A DNA stretch of 11,789 nt, taken from positions 1-11,789 of the forward strand of contig JNYN01000733.1 of the NCBI GenBank assembly GCA_000715855.1, written 5' to 3'. Of this stretch, positions 1 to 6,492 are shown in pieces. Positions within the stretch are counted from its first letter, which is position 1. Each line of letters opens with the position of its first letter. Position numbers and translations under genes: made by a program. The DNA is from Actinoplanes liguriensis (lineage in GTDB: Bacteria; Actinomycetota; Actinomycetes; Mycobacteriales; Micromonosporaceae). The notes beneath the pieces were generated by a model, which was not told the DNA's origin, made no database searches, and worked only from the letters and a program-made list of their open reading frames with translations.

Positions 1-118
1 CCCCGGCCAGCACCCCCGCGGGCTGACCGACCGGCCCGGGGCCTCGGCCCCGGGCCATCACTCTGCCCGGAACCCATCGCCGAAGCAGGCGAAGCCGAAC
101 CCCGCAGCAGTTACGACC
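1..118. other. Left-edge intergenic region, possibly with the tail of a plus-strand gene
   Basis: No complete gene fits here. In the third plus-strand frame the residues PASTPAG are followed by a TGA at 24-26, and a strong hairpin starts seven bases later. This could be the 3' end of a plus-strand gene that begins outside the window and converges on the VOC gene. Seven residues cannot prove coding, so this is only a suggestion. The rest, 57-118, shows nothing recognisable. Confidence 0.25.
33..56. terminator. Perfect GC hairpin, likely bidirectional terminator
   Basis: The arms GGCCCGGGGC (33-42) and GCCCCGGGCC (47-56) pair perfectly over 10 bp around a CTCG loop. The hairpin lies about 60 bases downstream of the VOC stop codon and just after a possible plus-strand stop at 24-26. 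Neither side has a T-tract, which is common for actinobacterial terminator hairpins. A terminator role is inferred from position and stability. Confidence 0.55.
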
Positions 119-529
119 TCAGCGGGGCGCGCCGCGGTACGTGCCGAAAGCCCAGAGATTGCCCTCCGGATCACGGGCGGTGAAGTCGCGCGAGCCGTAG
201 TCCGTGTCGAACGGCTCCCTGACGATCTCCGCCCCCGCCGCCCGCGCCCGTTCGCAGAGTTTGTCCGGCTCGTCGGTCACCACATAGGCCCCGAAGGTGC
301 CCGGCGGCAGCGCGAACGGATCGTCCGCCTGCTCCCGGGCCGAGCCGAGCATGATCCCGCCACCCGGCGGCCAGTCCAGCTGGCAGTGGTCGACCCGGTC
401 GCCCTCGCCGTAGGTCACCGTCTCCTCGAAACCGAACGCCCGCGTCAGGAACCGGATCAGCTCGCGTGCGTCGGTCGCCCGCAGCGAGGGCCACACCTGC
501 GGGGGCGGTGGTGTCTTCTGATCAGTCAT
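119..529 (-). CDS. VOC (glyoxalase/bleomycin-resistance fold) family protein
   Basis: This is a 136-residue single-domain protein of the vicinal oxygen chelate superfamily, PhnB/glyoxalase-like. The visible signs are the N-terminal unit with RELIRFLTRAFGFEE (about 22-36), the H48/Q50 segment 'DHCQLDW', and the C-terminal unit ending 'YGSRDFTARDPEGNLWAFGTY' in which DPEGNLW is the classic family signature. The substrate cannot be read from sequence; members include glyoxalases, dioxygenases and antibiotic-binding proteins. The chosen ATG (527-529) overlaps the end of the upstream AraC-type gene by 8 bp (522-529), so translation is probably coupled. A longer reading frame extends further upstream but only as antisense-quality sequence inside the regulator. 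Co-transcription with an AraC-type regulator suggests this is the regulator's output or part of the same small stress or detoxification unit (inference). The family call is firm, the function is unknown. Confidence 0.88.
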   Translation of the reverse strand: MTDQKTPPPPQVWPSLRATDARELIRFLTRAFGFEETVTYGEGDRVDHCQLDWPPGGGIMLGSAREQADDPFALPPGTFGAYVVTDEPDKLCERARAAGAEIVREPFDTDYGSRDFTARDPEGNLWAFGTYRGAPR

Positions 530-1370
530 AGGCATCATCGTGGTCGCCGGCCACCGCGGCCGCTTGGACGAAACCGAACTCGTCGGACAACCACCGAGAC
601 GGGGCACACCCGGCGAACGCCTGGAACTCCCGCACCAGATGGGACTGGTCGGCATAGCCCTGCTCGGCGGCGAGGTCGGCCAGCCGGACGCCGGGTCGCA
701 GCGCTCGTCGGGCGCGGTCGAAGCGGGCTATCCGGGCGGCCTCCTTCGGCCGGAGACCGAGCTCGGCGCGGAACCGATCGGTGAGGTGACGCGCGCTCCA
801 GCCGACCTCGCCGGCGAGGTCGCCGATCGGCCGGGCGTTGCGGCGCAGGTCCTCCCAGACGTAGGCGACCCGCTCCAGACCAGCCGGGCCGGCCGGGACC
901 GGCCGTAACAGAGCCGCGAGCACCTCATCCAGCACCGCGAAGCGAGCCGGCCAGCCCGGCGCCGCGCACAGCCGCTCCCGCACCTCGGCGACGAGCCCCT
1001 CCCCGAGGATCGCCGCCGGGTCCACGTCGAGGTCGGCCAGCTCACCGGCGGGCAGGCCGAGAAGCGCCCGGCAGCCCAGCGGATGCAGCGCCACCTGCAC
1101 CCCGGACTGACACCCGTCGTGGGTGATCGTCGCCGGACGTCGGTGCAGCCCGCCGAGCAACGCGCCGTAGGAGCCCGGCGCCTGCCGCCGATCCGGATGC
1201 TCGGCGATCACCAGCGGCTCGTCCATCGTGAAGATCAAAGTCAGATAGGGCGACGGCAGCCCTCTATGCCGCCCCGGTGGCACGCCACGCTGCCGATAAC
1301 CGGAGTAGAACGCGACATGCCCCGCCAGCCGCGCCGCCGGCCGCGCCTGTGTGTACTGATCCACCGCCAT
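522..1370 (-). CDS. AraC-family transcriptional regulator
   Basis: This is a 282-residue regulator. Residues about 1-160 form a ligand/effector domain resembling the DUF6597-type N-terminal region of many actinobacterial AraC proteins (family name from memory). Residues about 165-262 hold the AraC DNA-binding domain with two helix-turn-helix units: the first around 182-203 (IGDLAGEVGWSARHLTDRF), the second around 231-252 (ADLAAEQGYADQSHLVREF), followed by the usual 'FAGCAPSRW' end. The tail 263-282 is alanine- and aspartate-rich. The ATG at 1368-1370 has a strong GGAAGGAGG Shine-Dalgarno site. The gene overlaps the downstream VOC gene by 8 bp, so the two form an operon. Its own promoter region carries an unusual inverted repeat (see 1392-1422). 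AraC-VOC pairing is frequent in actinobacteria, and the effector is unknown. Confidence 0.93.
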   Translation of the reverse strand: MAVDQYTQARPAARLAGHVAFYSGYRQRGVPPGRHRGLPSPYLTLIFTMDEPLVIAEHPDRRQAPGSYGALLGGLHRRPATITHDGCQSGVQVALHPLGCRALLGLPAGELADLDVDPAAILGEGLVAEVRERLCAAPGWPARFAVLDEVLAALLRPVPAGPAGLERVAYVWEDLRRNARPIGDLAGEVGWSARHLTDRFRAELGLRPKEAARIARFDRARRALRPGVRLADLAAEQGYADQSHLVREFQAFAGCAPSRWLSDEFGFVQAAAVAGDHDDAYD

Positions 1371-1391
1371 GTCGCCCTCCTTCCGCCTCCA

Positions 1392-1422
1392 AGCCTGAGG
1401 TCCGCCCCAGGGGCAGAGTCAA
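1392..1422 (-). promoter_or_regulatory. Candidate AraC promoter with 19-bp spacer and central inverted repeat
   Basis: Read on the minus strand, a TTGACT -35 hexamer (1422-1417) is followed by 19 bases and then CAGGCT (1397-1392). The spacer region carries the inverted repeat TCTGCCCC-T-GGGGCGGA (1417-1401), with one mismatch between arms. A transcript starting about 7 bases after the -10 would begin just before the GGAAGGAGG ribosome site. The over-long 19-bp spacer centred on a dyad is the layout of MerR-controlled promoters. The -10 is imperfect. No MerR gene is in the window. Confidence 0.45.
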
Positions 1423-1438
1423 GCCCGCGGGCCGAGGA

Positions 1439-1506
1439 CTATTCGCGAACGAGCGACCCTCTCGAAAGAGGGCTATTCGCGACCGAGCAACCCTCTCTCG
1501 AAAGCC
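1439..1506 (-). repeat. 34-bp tandem duplication of the response-regulator 3' end
   Basis: Two adjacent copies, 1439-1472 and 1473-1506, both begin CTATTCGCGA and both contain CGAGC, ACCCTCT and CGAAAG. The right copy encodes the last residues and TAG stop of the response regulator. The left copy carries the same stop-codon complement and a decayed version of the last codons, with two bases missing. This looks like a local duplication of a gene end. Confidence 0.75.
1457..1472 (-). terminator. UUCG-loop hairpin directly after the operon's last stop
   Basis: On the minus strand CCCTCT, TTCG, AGAGGG form a perfect 6-bp stem with a UUCG tetraloop. It begins immediately after the response-regulator stop codon (1473-1475). 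No T-run follows. It is best read as the end of the ABC-kinase-regulator operon, stabilised by the tetraloop, and it was created by decay of the duplicated gene end. Confidence 0.5.
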
Positions 1507-2129
1507 GCGGCCACCGCCGCCGCCCGATCCCGCACCCCCAGCTTGGCGTACGCATGAAGCAGATGGGTCTTCACCGTCGCCTCGCTGATGAACAGCTTCC
1601 CGGCGGTCTCCCGATTGCTGCACCCGCGCGAGATCAACGTCAGCACCTCCATCTCCCGCTGGCTGAGCGGTTCCTTGTCCCCCGCCGGCGCCCGCAACCG
1701 CCCCATCAGCCGGCCGGCCACCGACGGCGACAGCACCGACTCCCCCCGATGGGCGGCCACCACCGCGCGGAACAACTCCTCGCGCGGCGCGTCCTTCAGC
1801 AGGTAACCGGTCGCCCCCGCCTTGATCGCCGGCAGCACGTCGCTGTCGGTGTCGTAGGTGGTCAGCACCAGCACCCGAGCCGCCGAGCCGCTCTCCTTGA
1901 GCGCCCGGATCGTGCTCACCCCGTCCATCACCGGCATCCGCAGGTCCATCAGGATCACGTCGGGGCTCACCGACGCGGCCACGGCCAGCGCTTCCCTCCC
2001 GTCGCCCGCCTCGCCGAGCACGGTGAACCGGTCGTCGGCGGCGAACATGCCACGCAGCCCGTCACGCACCACCGGATGGTCATCGACGATGAGAAGACCG
2101 ATGAGGGGACCGATCCGGAGCCCGGTCAC
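1473..2129 (-). CDS. NarL/LuxR-type response regulator
   Basis: This is a 218-residue two-component response regulator. Receiver domain, residues about 11-130: acidic pair D16/D17 in LLIVDDHP, phosphoacceptor D62 in ILMDLRMPVMDG, switch T90/T91 and conserved K112 in YLLKDA. LuxR-type helix-turn-helix, residues about 153-216: PLSQREMEVLTLISRGCSN, then ETAGKLFISEATVKTHL. The start is a GTG at 2127-2129 that overlaps the kinase stop in a GTGA arrangement, so synthesis is coupled to the kinase upstream. No ATG lies near the N-terminus, which supports the GTG. It should be the DNA-binding partner of the adjacent histidine kinase and probably controls the ABC transporter operon it belongs to (inference). 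Its last codons are duplicated just downstream. Confidence 0.96.
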   Translation of the reverse strand: MTGLRIGPLIGLLIVDDHPVVRDGLRGMFAADDRFTVLGEAGDGREALAVAASVSPDVILMDLRMPVMDGVSTIRALKESGSAARVLVLTTYDTDSDVLPAIKAGATGYLLKDAPREELFRAVVAAHRGESVLSPSVAGRLMGRLRAPAGDKEPLSQREMEVLTLISRGCSNRETAGKLFISEATVKTHLLHAYAKLGVRDRAAAVAAAFERGLLGRE

Positions 2130-3373
2130 GCCGTACCCCCGATGGTGATTGCCGGGACGCAGGCCGACAGCGCTGTCCCGGCGCCGGGCTCGGACTCCAC
2201 CGCCAGGCTTCCGGCGATCCGGGCGAGGCGCTCGCGCATCGCGCTCAGCCCGAACCCGCCGCTCTCGGTGACCTCCCGCGGCCGTTCCGGCTCGAAGCCG
2301 TCACCGTCGTCGCGCACGTCCAGGGTCACCATGTCCTCCATGTACGACAGGGTCAGCCCGACCCGTCCCGCGTTGGCGTGCCGTGCGACGTTGGCGAGGG
2401 CCTCCTGCGCCGTACGCAGAAGCGTTGCCTCGATCTCGGGGAGCAGCCGTCGTGCCGTACCCGTAAGAATGAGATCTGCTCTGACCCCGTGCATGCCGGA
2501 CCAGGTCTCCACCACCTCGCCCAGCGCGACCGGCAGGCCCGCGCCGTCGAGCTGTTGCGGGCGCAGCGCCTGCACCGACCGGCGGGCCTCGGTGAGGCTC
2601 TCCCGGGCGAGGCGTTTCGCGGCGGCCAGGTGCCGTTCGCGCTCGGCGGGGTCGCCCTCGGCGGCCTCCAGCTGGGTGACGATGCCGGTCAGGCCCTGCG
2701 CCAGCACGTCGTGGATCTCGCCGGCCATCCGCTGCCGTTCGTCCAGCACGCCGGCCTCGTGGGCCTGGACGAGGAGCTGGGCGTGCAGGCCGGCGTTCTC
2801 CTTCAGCGCCTCCTCCAGCTTCGCGTTCGTCTGCGCCAGCTCGTCGATCATCTCGATCCGCTGGTTGCTGGTGCGCATCTTGCCGATCTCGACCCGCGTC
2901 ATGGTCATCGAGATGCCCGCGTTGAGCAGGAACAGGACGAAGTAGAGGAGCTTTCCGCCCGTGGTCTGCAGGTTTACCCAGCCGCCGCACTGGGAGCCCG
3001 CGGTGACCGCGGCGGCCATCGCCGCGCCGACGATCCGCCACCAGCCGGGCATGGCGTAGACGGTGTAGAGGTAGCCGGTCCAGACGAAGAACCCGAAGAG
3101 CGGGCTGCACCAGACCAGCGCCGCGCTCAGCCCGATCATGGCCACGAACAGCAGGGCGGACGGCCAGTGCTGCAGATGACGGGCGGGCAGGAGGCGGAAC
3201 GCCAGGATCCAGACCGCGGTGATCGCGACCACGACCACGGTGGTCGACATCGGCTGCTGGTTCAGCTCGGCGCCCTGCGTGATCCACGCCAGCAGGGTCG
3301 CGGCGAACAGCAGGGCGGCCGAGACACCGGCGAGCTTGTGGGTGGGCATATCGACCCGGATGCTCTCGTCCAT
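2126..3373 (-). CDS. DesK/NarL-type sensor histidine kinase with six membrane helices
   Basis: This is a 415-residue membrane kinase. Hydrophobic helices lie near 14-32, 43-62, 71-89, 92-107, 112-126 and 142-158, with short loops and no extracellular sensor domain, as in intramembrane-sensing kinases. A coiled coil (about 165-205) leads to the HisKA_3 dimerisation domain: ERQRMAGEIHDVLAQGL, with phosphoacceptor H221 and the D222/Q226 phosphatase residues. The HATPase domain shows the N box around N328 (QEALANVARHA), the D-box DDGDGF (355-360) and GFGLSAMRERL (373-383). All catalytic elements are present. The ATG at 3371-3373 follows a GGGGGAGGAG ribosome site by 4 bases. The gene ends in a 4-bp overlap with the response regulator, and 30 bp separate it from the permease upstream. 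It likely reports on membrane stress or on transporter activity. Confidence 0.96.
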   Translation of the reverse strand: MDESIRVDMPTHKLAGVSAALLFAATLLAWITQGAELNQQPMSTTVVVVAITAVWILAFRLLPARHLQHWPSALLFVAMIGLSAALVWCSPLFGFFVWTGYLYTVYAMPGWWRIVGAAMAAAVTAGSQCGGWVNLQTTGGKLLYFVLFLLNAGISMTMTRVEIGKMRTSNQRIEMIDELAQTNAKLEEALKENAGLHAQLLVQAHEAGVLDERQRMAGEIHDVLAQGLTGIVTQLEAAEGDPAERERHLAAAKRLARESLTEARRSVQALRPQQLDGAGLPVALGEVVETWSGMHGVRADLILTGTARRLLPEIEATLLRTAQEALANVARHANAGRVGLTLSYMEDMVTLDVRDDGDGFEPERPREVTESGGFGLSAMRERLARIAGSLAVESEPGAGTALSACVPAITIGGTA

Positions 3374-3387
3374 CGAACTCCTCCCCC

Positions 3388-3399
3388 CTGTCCGGACAG
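3388..3399. other. 12-bp perfect palindrome between permease and kinase
   Basis: CTGTCCGGACAG is its own reverse complement and lies in the 30-bp gap between the permease stop and the kinase ribosome site. A second CTGTC follows at 3401-3405. It is too compact for a good RNA hairpin, so a protein-binding site is possible; chance is also possible. Confidence 0.3.
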
Positions 3400-3403
3400 T
3401 CTG

Positions 3404-4144
3404 TCAGTTCCAGCGGAAGAAGCGCGCGGCCCCGAGTCCGAAGACGACCAGGTATCCGACCAGGACCGCCGCGGAGAGCCAGTTCGGCCAGTTCCCGTTC
3501 ATCGCGTCGTTCAGGGCGCGCTCGCCGGCCCCCATCGGGGTGAAGTCGCCGATCCGCTGCACCGGATCGGGCATGAACTCGCGCGGCGTCCACAGCCCGG
3601 CGAAGAACATCGACGGGAAGAAGAGCAGTGTGCCGATGGCGTTGCCGGCCTTGCCGGTGGGCGCGAGGGCGGCGATGAACAGCCCGATCGCGAAGACGCC
3701 GAGGGCGCAGAGCAGGAACGCCAGGACGAACCCGGGGAAGTTGCCGGCGAGCCGCACGTCGAAGACGAGGTACCCGACGGCGATGCAGAGCGCGGACGAG
3801 ACGGCCGCGATCAGGACCGTCGCCGTCATCTGCGCCGCGAGCAGCGTGATCGGCCGGACCGGGGTGGTGGCGACGCGGCGCAGCACACCCCGCTCGCGAT
3901 AGGTGGCGAGCACCATGGGCAGCACCTGCAGGCCGGTCATGGCGACGGTCAGCGCGACCGCGATGCCGACGTAGACGTCGATGGTGCGCAGGCCGTTGAG
4001 CTCCGGCGACGGGTCCCGGAAGATCTTGATGTTGCCGAGGATCGCGACCAGGATCGTCGGGAAGAACAGCGAGAAGAAGGCGCCCACCGGCTCCCGGAGG
4101 AAGAGCTTGATCTCGGTACGTGTCAGCTTGGCGAAAACGGTCAT
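3404..4144 (-). CDS. ABC-2 type transporter permease
   Basis: This is a 246-residue integral membrane protein of the ABC-2 family (DrrB/NodJ-like). Hydrophobic segments lie near 22-38, 55-79, 100-127, 136-160, 168-186 and 222-241, giving the usual six helices. The 'RERGVLRRVATTPVRPITLL' stretch (83-102) after the second helix is typical of ABC-2 permeases, as is 'FFAGLWTPREFMPDPVQRIGDFTPM' before the last extracellular loop. The ATG at 4142-4144 is preceded by GGGGAG at suitable spacing. Only 3 bp separate it from the ATPase gene, so the two are one transcription unit. As the only permease in the operon it probably forms a homodimer. The likely role is export of a hydrophobic compound or lipid across the cytoplasmic membrane; the substrate is unknown. 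Confidence 0.94.
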   Translation of the reverse strand: MTVFAKLTRTEIKLFLREPVGAFFSLFFPTILVAILGNIKIFRDPSPELNGLRTIDVYVGIAVALTVAMTGLQVLPMVLATYRERGVLRRVATTPVRPITLLAAQMTATVLIAAVSSALCIAVGYLVFDVRLAGNFPGFVLAFLLCALGVFAIGLFIAALAPTGKAGNAIGTLLFFPSMFFAGLWTPREFMPDPVQRIGDFTPMGAGERALNDAMNGNWPNWLSAAVLVGYLVVFGLGAARFFRWN

Positions 4145-4147
4145 GAT

Positions 4148-5050
4148 CTACTCCCCGCGGGTGTGGCCGGTCAGGCGGACGAAGGCGTCGTCGAGGCTGG
4201 CCTGTTCCAGGCGCAGGTCGTTCGCGACGACCTGGTGGACGGCGAGCACCGCGGTCACCGCCTGCAGCAGGTTGCCGGTGCCGACCACCTCGACGCGGCC
4301 GCCGGCGTGCCGCACCTCGCGTACCTCGGGGAGCACCGTGAGCAGTGCGTCGTCGAGCGGTTTCGAGGGCCGGAAACGGATCGTCTGCTCGACCTCGGCG
4401 CGCTCGATCAGACCGGCCGGCGTGTCCAGCGCGACGACGGACCCCCGGTCGATCACCGCGAGCCGGTCGCAGAGCCGCTCGGCCTCCTCCATGAAGTGCG
4501 TGACCAGCACAACCGTGACGCCACGGTCGCGGACCGACTCGATCAGGTCCCAGGTGTCCCGGCGGGCCGCGGGGTCCAGCCCGGTCGTCAGCTCGTCCAG
4601 GATCGCGACGCGGGGGTTCCCGATCAGCGCGAGGGCGATCGAGAGTCGCTGTTTCTGGCCACCCGAGAGCTTCCCGTACGGCGTACGCAGCTTGCCGTCG
4701 AGACCGAGCTCTCCGGCGAGCGCCCGCCAATCGGCCGGATCGGGGTAGAAGGCGCTGTAGAGATCGAGGGCTTCGCGTACCGTCAATTTCTCCTGGAGCT
4801 GGGACTCCTGGAGTTGAACGCCGACCTCGGCCCGCAGCGAGGGATCGCGCGGCGCGCGGCCCAGCACCGTGAGGTCGCCGCCGTCCGGAGTCCGCAGCCC
4901 GGCGACGCACTCGACCGTGGTGGTCTTGCCCGCGCCGTTCGGGCCCAGGATGCCGAAGATCTCACCGTCCTCGACGGCGAACGACACGTCGCGCACCGCG
5001 ACGGTGTCCCCGTAACGCTTGCTGAGGTTGCTGACCTCGATGACTGCCAT
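4148..5050 (-). CDS. ABC transporter ATP-binding protein
   Basis: This is a 300-residue ATPase of the drug/lipid-export (DrrA/CcmA-like) group. Visible motifs: Walker A GPNGAGKT (36-43), Q-loop near Q81, signature LSGGQ (128-132), Walker B VAILDE (148-153) with catalytic E153, D-loop GLDP and switch H185. Leucine replaces the usual proline in DELTTGLD. Residues about 215-300 form the C-terminal extension common in DrrA-like ATPases. I chose the ATG at 5048-5050 (MAVIEVSNLSKRYG) because the ABC fold begins there. A longer frame starting at 5110 would add 20 residues of low-quality sequence and place its start codon inside a strong hairpin stem. No clear Shine-Dalgarno precedes 5050. It is the first gene of the ABC-permease-kinase-regulator operon. 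Confidence 0.95.
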   Translation of the reverse strand: MAVIEVSNLSKRYGDTVAVRDVSFAVEDGEIFGILGPNGAGKTTTVECVAGLRTPDGGDLTVLGRAPRDPSLRAEVGVQLQESQLQEKLTVREALDLYSAFYPDPADWRALAGELGLDGKLRTPYGKLSGGQKQRLSIALALIGNPRVAILDELTTGLDPAARRDTWDLIESVRDRGVTVVLVTHFMEEAERLCDRLAVIDRGSVVALDTPAGLIERAEVEQTIRFRPSKPLDDALLTVLPEVREVRHAGGRVEVVGTGNLLQAVTAVLAVHQVVANDLRLEQASLDDAFVRLTGHTRGE

Positions 5051-5064
5051 GTACCCAGCGTCAC

Positions 5065-5091
5065 GGATCGACCCCGGCGCCCGAATCGACC
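5065..5091. promoter_or_regulatory. Direct repeat upstream of the ABC operon, possible operator
   Basis: GGATCGACC (5065-5073) and GAATCGACC (5083-5091) match at 8 of 9 bases, 18 bp apart. They lie in the 52-bp space between the hairpin at 5103 and the ABC start codon. This is where the promoter and the response-regulator site of the operon should be. The assignment is by position only, and no convincing -10/-35 pair is visible. Confidence 0.3.
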
Positions 5092-5102
5092 GGCGGGCGA
5101 AC

Positions 5103-5132
5103 TCCTCCATCCACCAACCGGTGGATGGAGGA
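5103..5132 (-). terminator. Perfect 13-bp stem hairpin ending the glycosyltransferase gene
   Basis: TCCTCCATCCACC (5103-5115) pairs exactly with GGTGGATGGAGGA (5120-5132) around a 4-base loop. It begins three bases past the glycosyltransferase stop codon (5136-5138) on the minus strand. No T-run follows. Its position between two same-strand genes and its strong pairing make it a terminator that insulates the ABC operon from the glycosyltransferase. Confidence 0.75.
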
Positions 5133-5135
5133 CTA

Positions 5136-6329
5136 CTACGCCACCGCTTCCGGTTCCGCCTCGGCCGGGCGTCGCAGCCCGGTCACCGCGGAGTAGACCG
5201 AGCCGACCTGCGCGGCCACCCGCTTCCACGAGTACGCCTGGCGGGCCCGGTCGAGCGCCGCCGTCGCGTACGTGAATCGCCGCACCTTGTCGTTGATCAG
5301 CCGGCGGACCGCACTGCCGAGCGCCCGTGGATCGCGGGCCGGCACCAGGTCACCGGTCAGACCGTCCACCACGGTCTCGGTCAGGCCGCCGACCGCGGTG
5401 CCGATCACCGGCACGCCACAGGCCATCGCCTCCAGGGCGGAGCGTTCGAACTGCTCCTCCCAGGGCGCGGCGACCAGCAGGTCGGCCGAGCGGTACCAGC
5501 TGGGCATGTCCCGGTGCGGGACCGAGCCGATCAGCCGGAACCGGTCGGCGACCTGGAACTTCTCGGCGAGCGCGCGCAGCGAGCGGGCGCCCGGGTCGGC
5601 GCGCAGCTGATCGGCCGGCGGGCCGCCGACGACGACCACCTCGGCGCCGGGCATGTAGCGCATGGCCTGGATGACGTCGCCGTACCCCTTGTGCTCGACG
5701 AGCCTGCCGACCGAGAGGATGCGGGGACGATCCGGGTCGCGCGGGGCGATCGGGCCGTCCGGGCTGAAACGCTCGCTGTCCACGCCGGCCGGGACGACCG
5801 TGAGCTGAGCCCGCGGCACCCCGATCCGGACCAGGCCGAGCAGCTCGTCCTGGCTCTGCGCGACGACCCGGTCGACGGCCTTGCCGAGCGCCCGTTCATA
5901 GCCGGTCCGGGACGGGCCGGCGGTGCTCGGCTGGATCGCGCCGATCTCGTGGAACGACTGCACGACCGGGATGTTGAGCTGCTTGGCGACGGTGACCGCG
6001 GCCAGGCCGCTGGTCCAGAAGTGGGCGTGCACGACGTCCGGCCTCCAGCCGTCGCGCTGCCACCGCTCACCGAGCAGACGGGCGAACTCCGCCATGTGCG
6101 GCAGGAGTTCCTCGGCGGGCACCCAGCGTGCCGGGCCGGCCGGAATGTGGATGACTTGCACGCCGTCCGTGACCGGGACGACGTCGGCGAGACCGGAATC
6201 GGCCCGGCGGGTGTAGACCCGGACCTCGTGCCCGAGATCGGCGAGCGCCTTGGACAGGTCGGCGACGTGGGCGTGCTGGTCGCCCACGCCGAGTGGGCTG
6301 GCGTGCTCGGAGATCATCGCGATCCGCAC
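5136..6329 (-). CDS. Glycosyltransferase family 4 (GT-B fold)
   Basis: This is a 397-residue GT-B glycosyltransferase, probably cytoplasmic or membrane-peripheral, using a nucleotide-sugar donor. The N-terminal acceptor domain starts MRIAMISEHASPLG, with the loop 'GVGDQHAHVADL' (14-25), and contains DVVHAHFW (98-105). The C-terminal donor domain has ILSVGRLVEHKG (204-215; R209 and K214 are the usual phosphate-contacting residues) and the EX7E motif E292-E300 followed by AMACGVPVIGTAVGGLTE. The usual GG(Q/M)xxHV loop reads GDQHAHV here, a mild departure. The start is a GTG at 6327-6329 behind a GAGGAGA ribosome site. It stands alone, ends at a strong hairpin and diverges from an SRPBCC gene. 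The acceptor is unknown; related actinobacterial enzymes act in glycolipid, glycogen or cell-envelope glycan synthesis. Confidence 0.94.
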   Translation of the reverse strand: MRIAMISEHASPLGVGDQHAHVADLSKALADLGHEVRVYTRRADSGLADVVPVTDGVQVIHIPAGPARWVPAEELLPHMAEFARLLGERWQRDGWRPDVVHAHFWTSGLAAVTVAKQLNIPVVQSFHEIGAIQPSTAGPSRTGYERALGKAVDRVVAQSQDELLGLVRIGVPRAQLTVVPAGVDSERFSPDGPIAPRDPDRPRILSVGRLVEHKGYGDVIQAMRYMPGAEVVVVGGPPADQLRADPGARSLRALAEKFQVADRFRLIGSVPHRDMPSWYRSADLLVAAPWEEQFERSALEAMACGVPVIGTAVGGLTETVVDGLTGDLVPARDPRALGSAVRRLINDKVRRFTYATAALDRARQAYSWKRVAAQVGSVYSAVTGLRRPAEAEPEAVA

Positions 6330-6380
6330 GGGGTCTCCTCAGGCGACGGGGAAAAGCAAAGGTGACAACGGCGTGTTTCG

Positions 6381-6405
6381 TTGCCCGGCTGCCCCCAGCG
6401 TAAAC
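6381..6405 (-). promoter_or_regulatory. Weak SigB/SigF-like promoter for the glycosyltransferase
   Basis: On the minus strand GTTT (6405-6402) is followed by 15 bases and GGGCAA (6386-6381). The expected class is GTTT, 15 bases, GGGTA(T/C); the T of the -10 is C here. A start near 6374 would give a leader of about 45 bases to the GTG at 6329. Confidence 0.3.
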
Positions 6406-6458
6406 ATCGCGGCAGGTCGAGACCCCCCGGTTGCCGCTCACGGCGAACGCCCGGCGCT

Positions 6459-6483
6459 GTTACGACGGGAGTTCGCAGGGTAA
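6459..6483 (+). promoter_or_regulatory. SigB/SigF-like promoter for the first SRPBCC gene
   Basis: GTTA (6459-6462), 15 bases, then GGGTAA (6478-6483). A transcript starting about 7 bases later would begin within a few bases of the GTG at 6493, so the mRNA may be effectively leaderless. This agrees with the absence of a Shine-Dalgarno site before that start. Confidence 0.42.
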
Positions 6484-6492
6484 TTCCCCCTC

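Noticed and set aside
3388..3399. Palindrome CTGTCCGGACAG as a transcription terminator
   Set aside because: After allowing for a loop only 4 bp can pair, and it lies inside a tight operon; at most a binding site.
5051..5110. 20-residue N-terminal extension of the ABC ATPase
   Set aside because: The ABC fold starts at MAVIEVSNLSKRYG and the upstream ATG lies in a terminator-like stem.
2378..5275. 965-codon plus-strand frame spanning the kinase, permease and ATPase
   Set aside because: It runs antisense across three well-supported genes with intact motifs; its Arg, Gly, Asp and Gln-rich content is a shadow.
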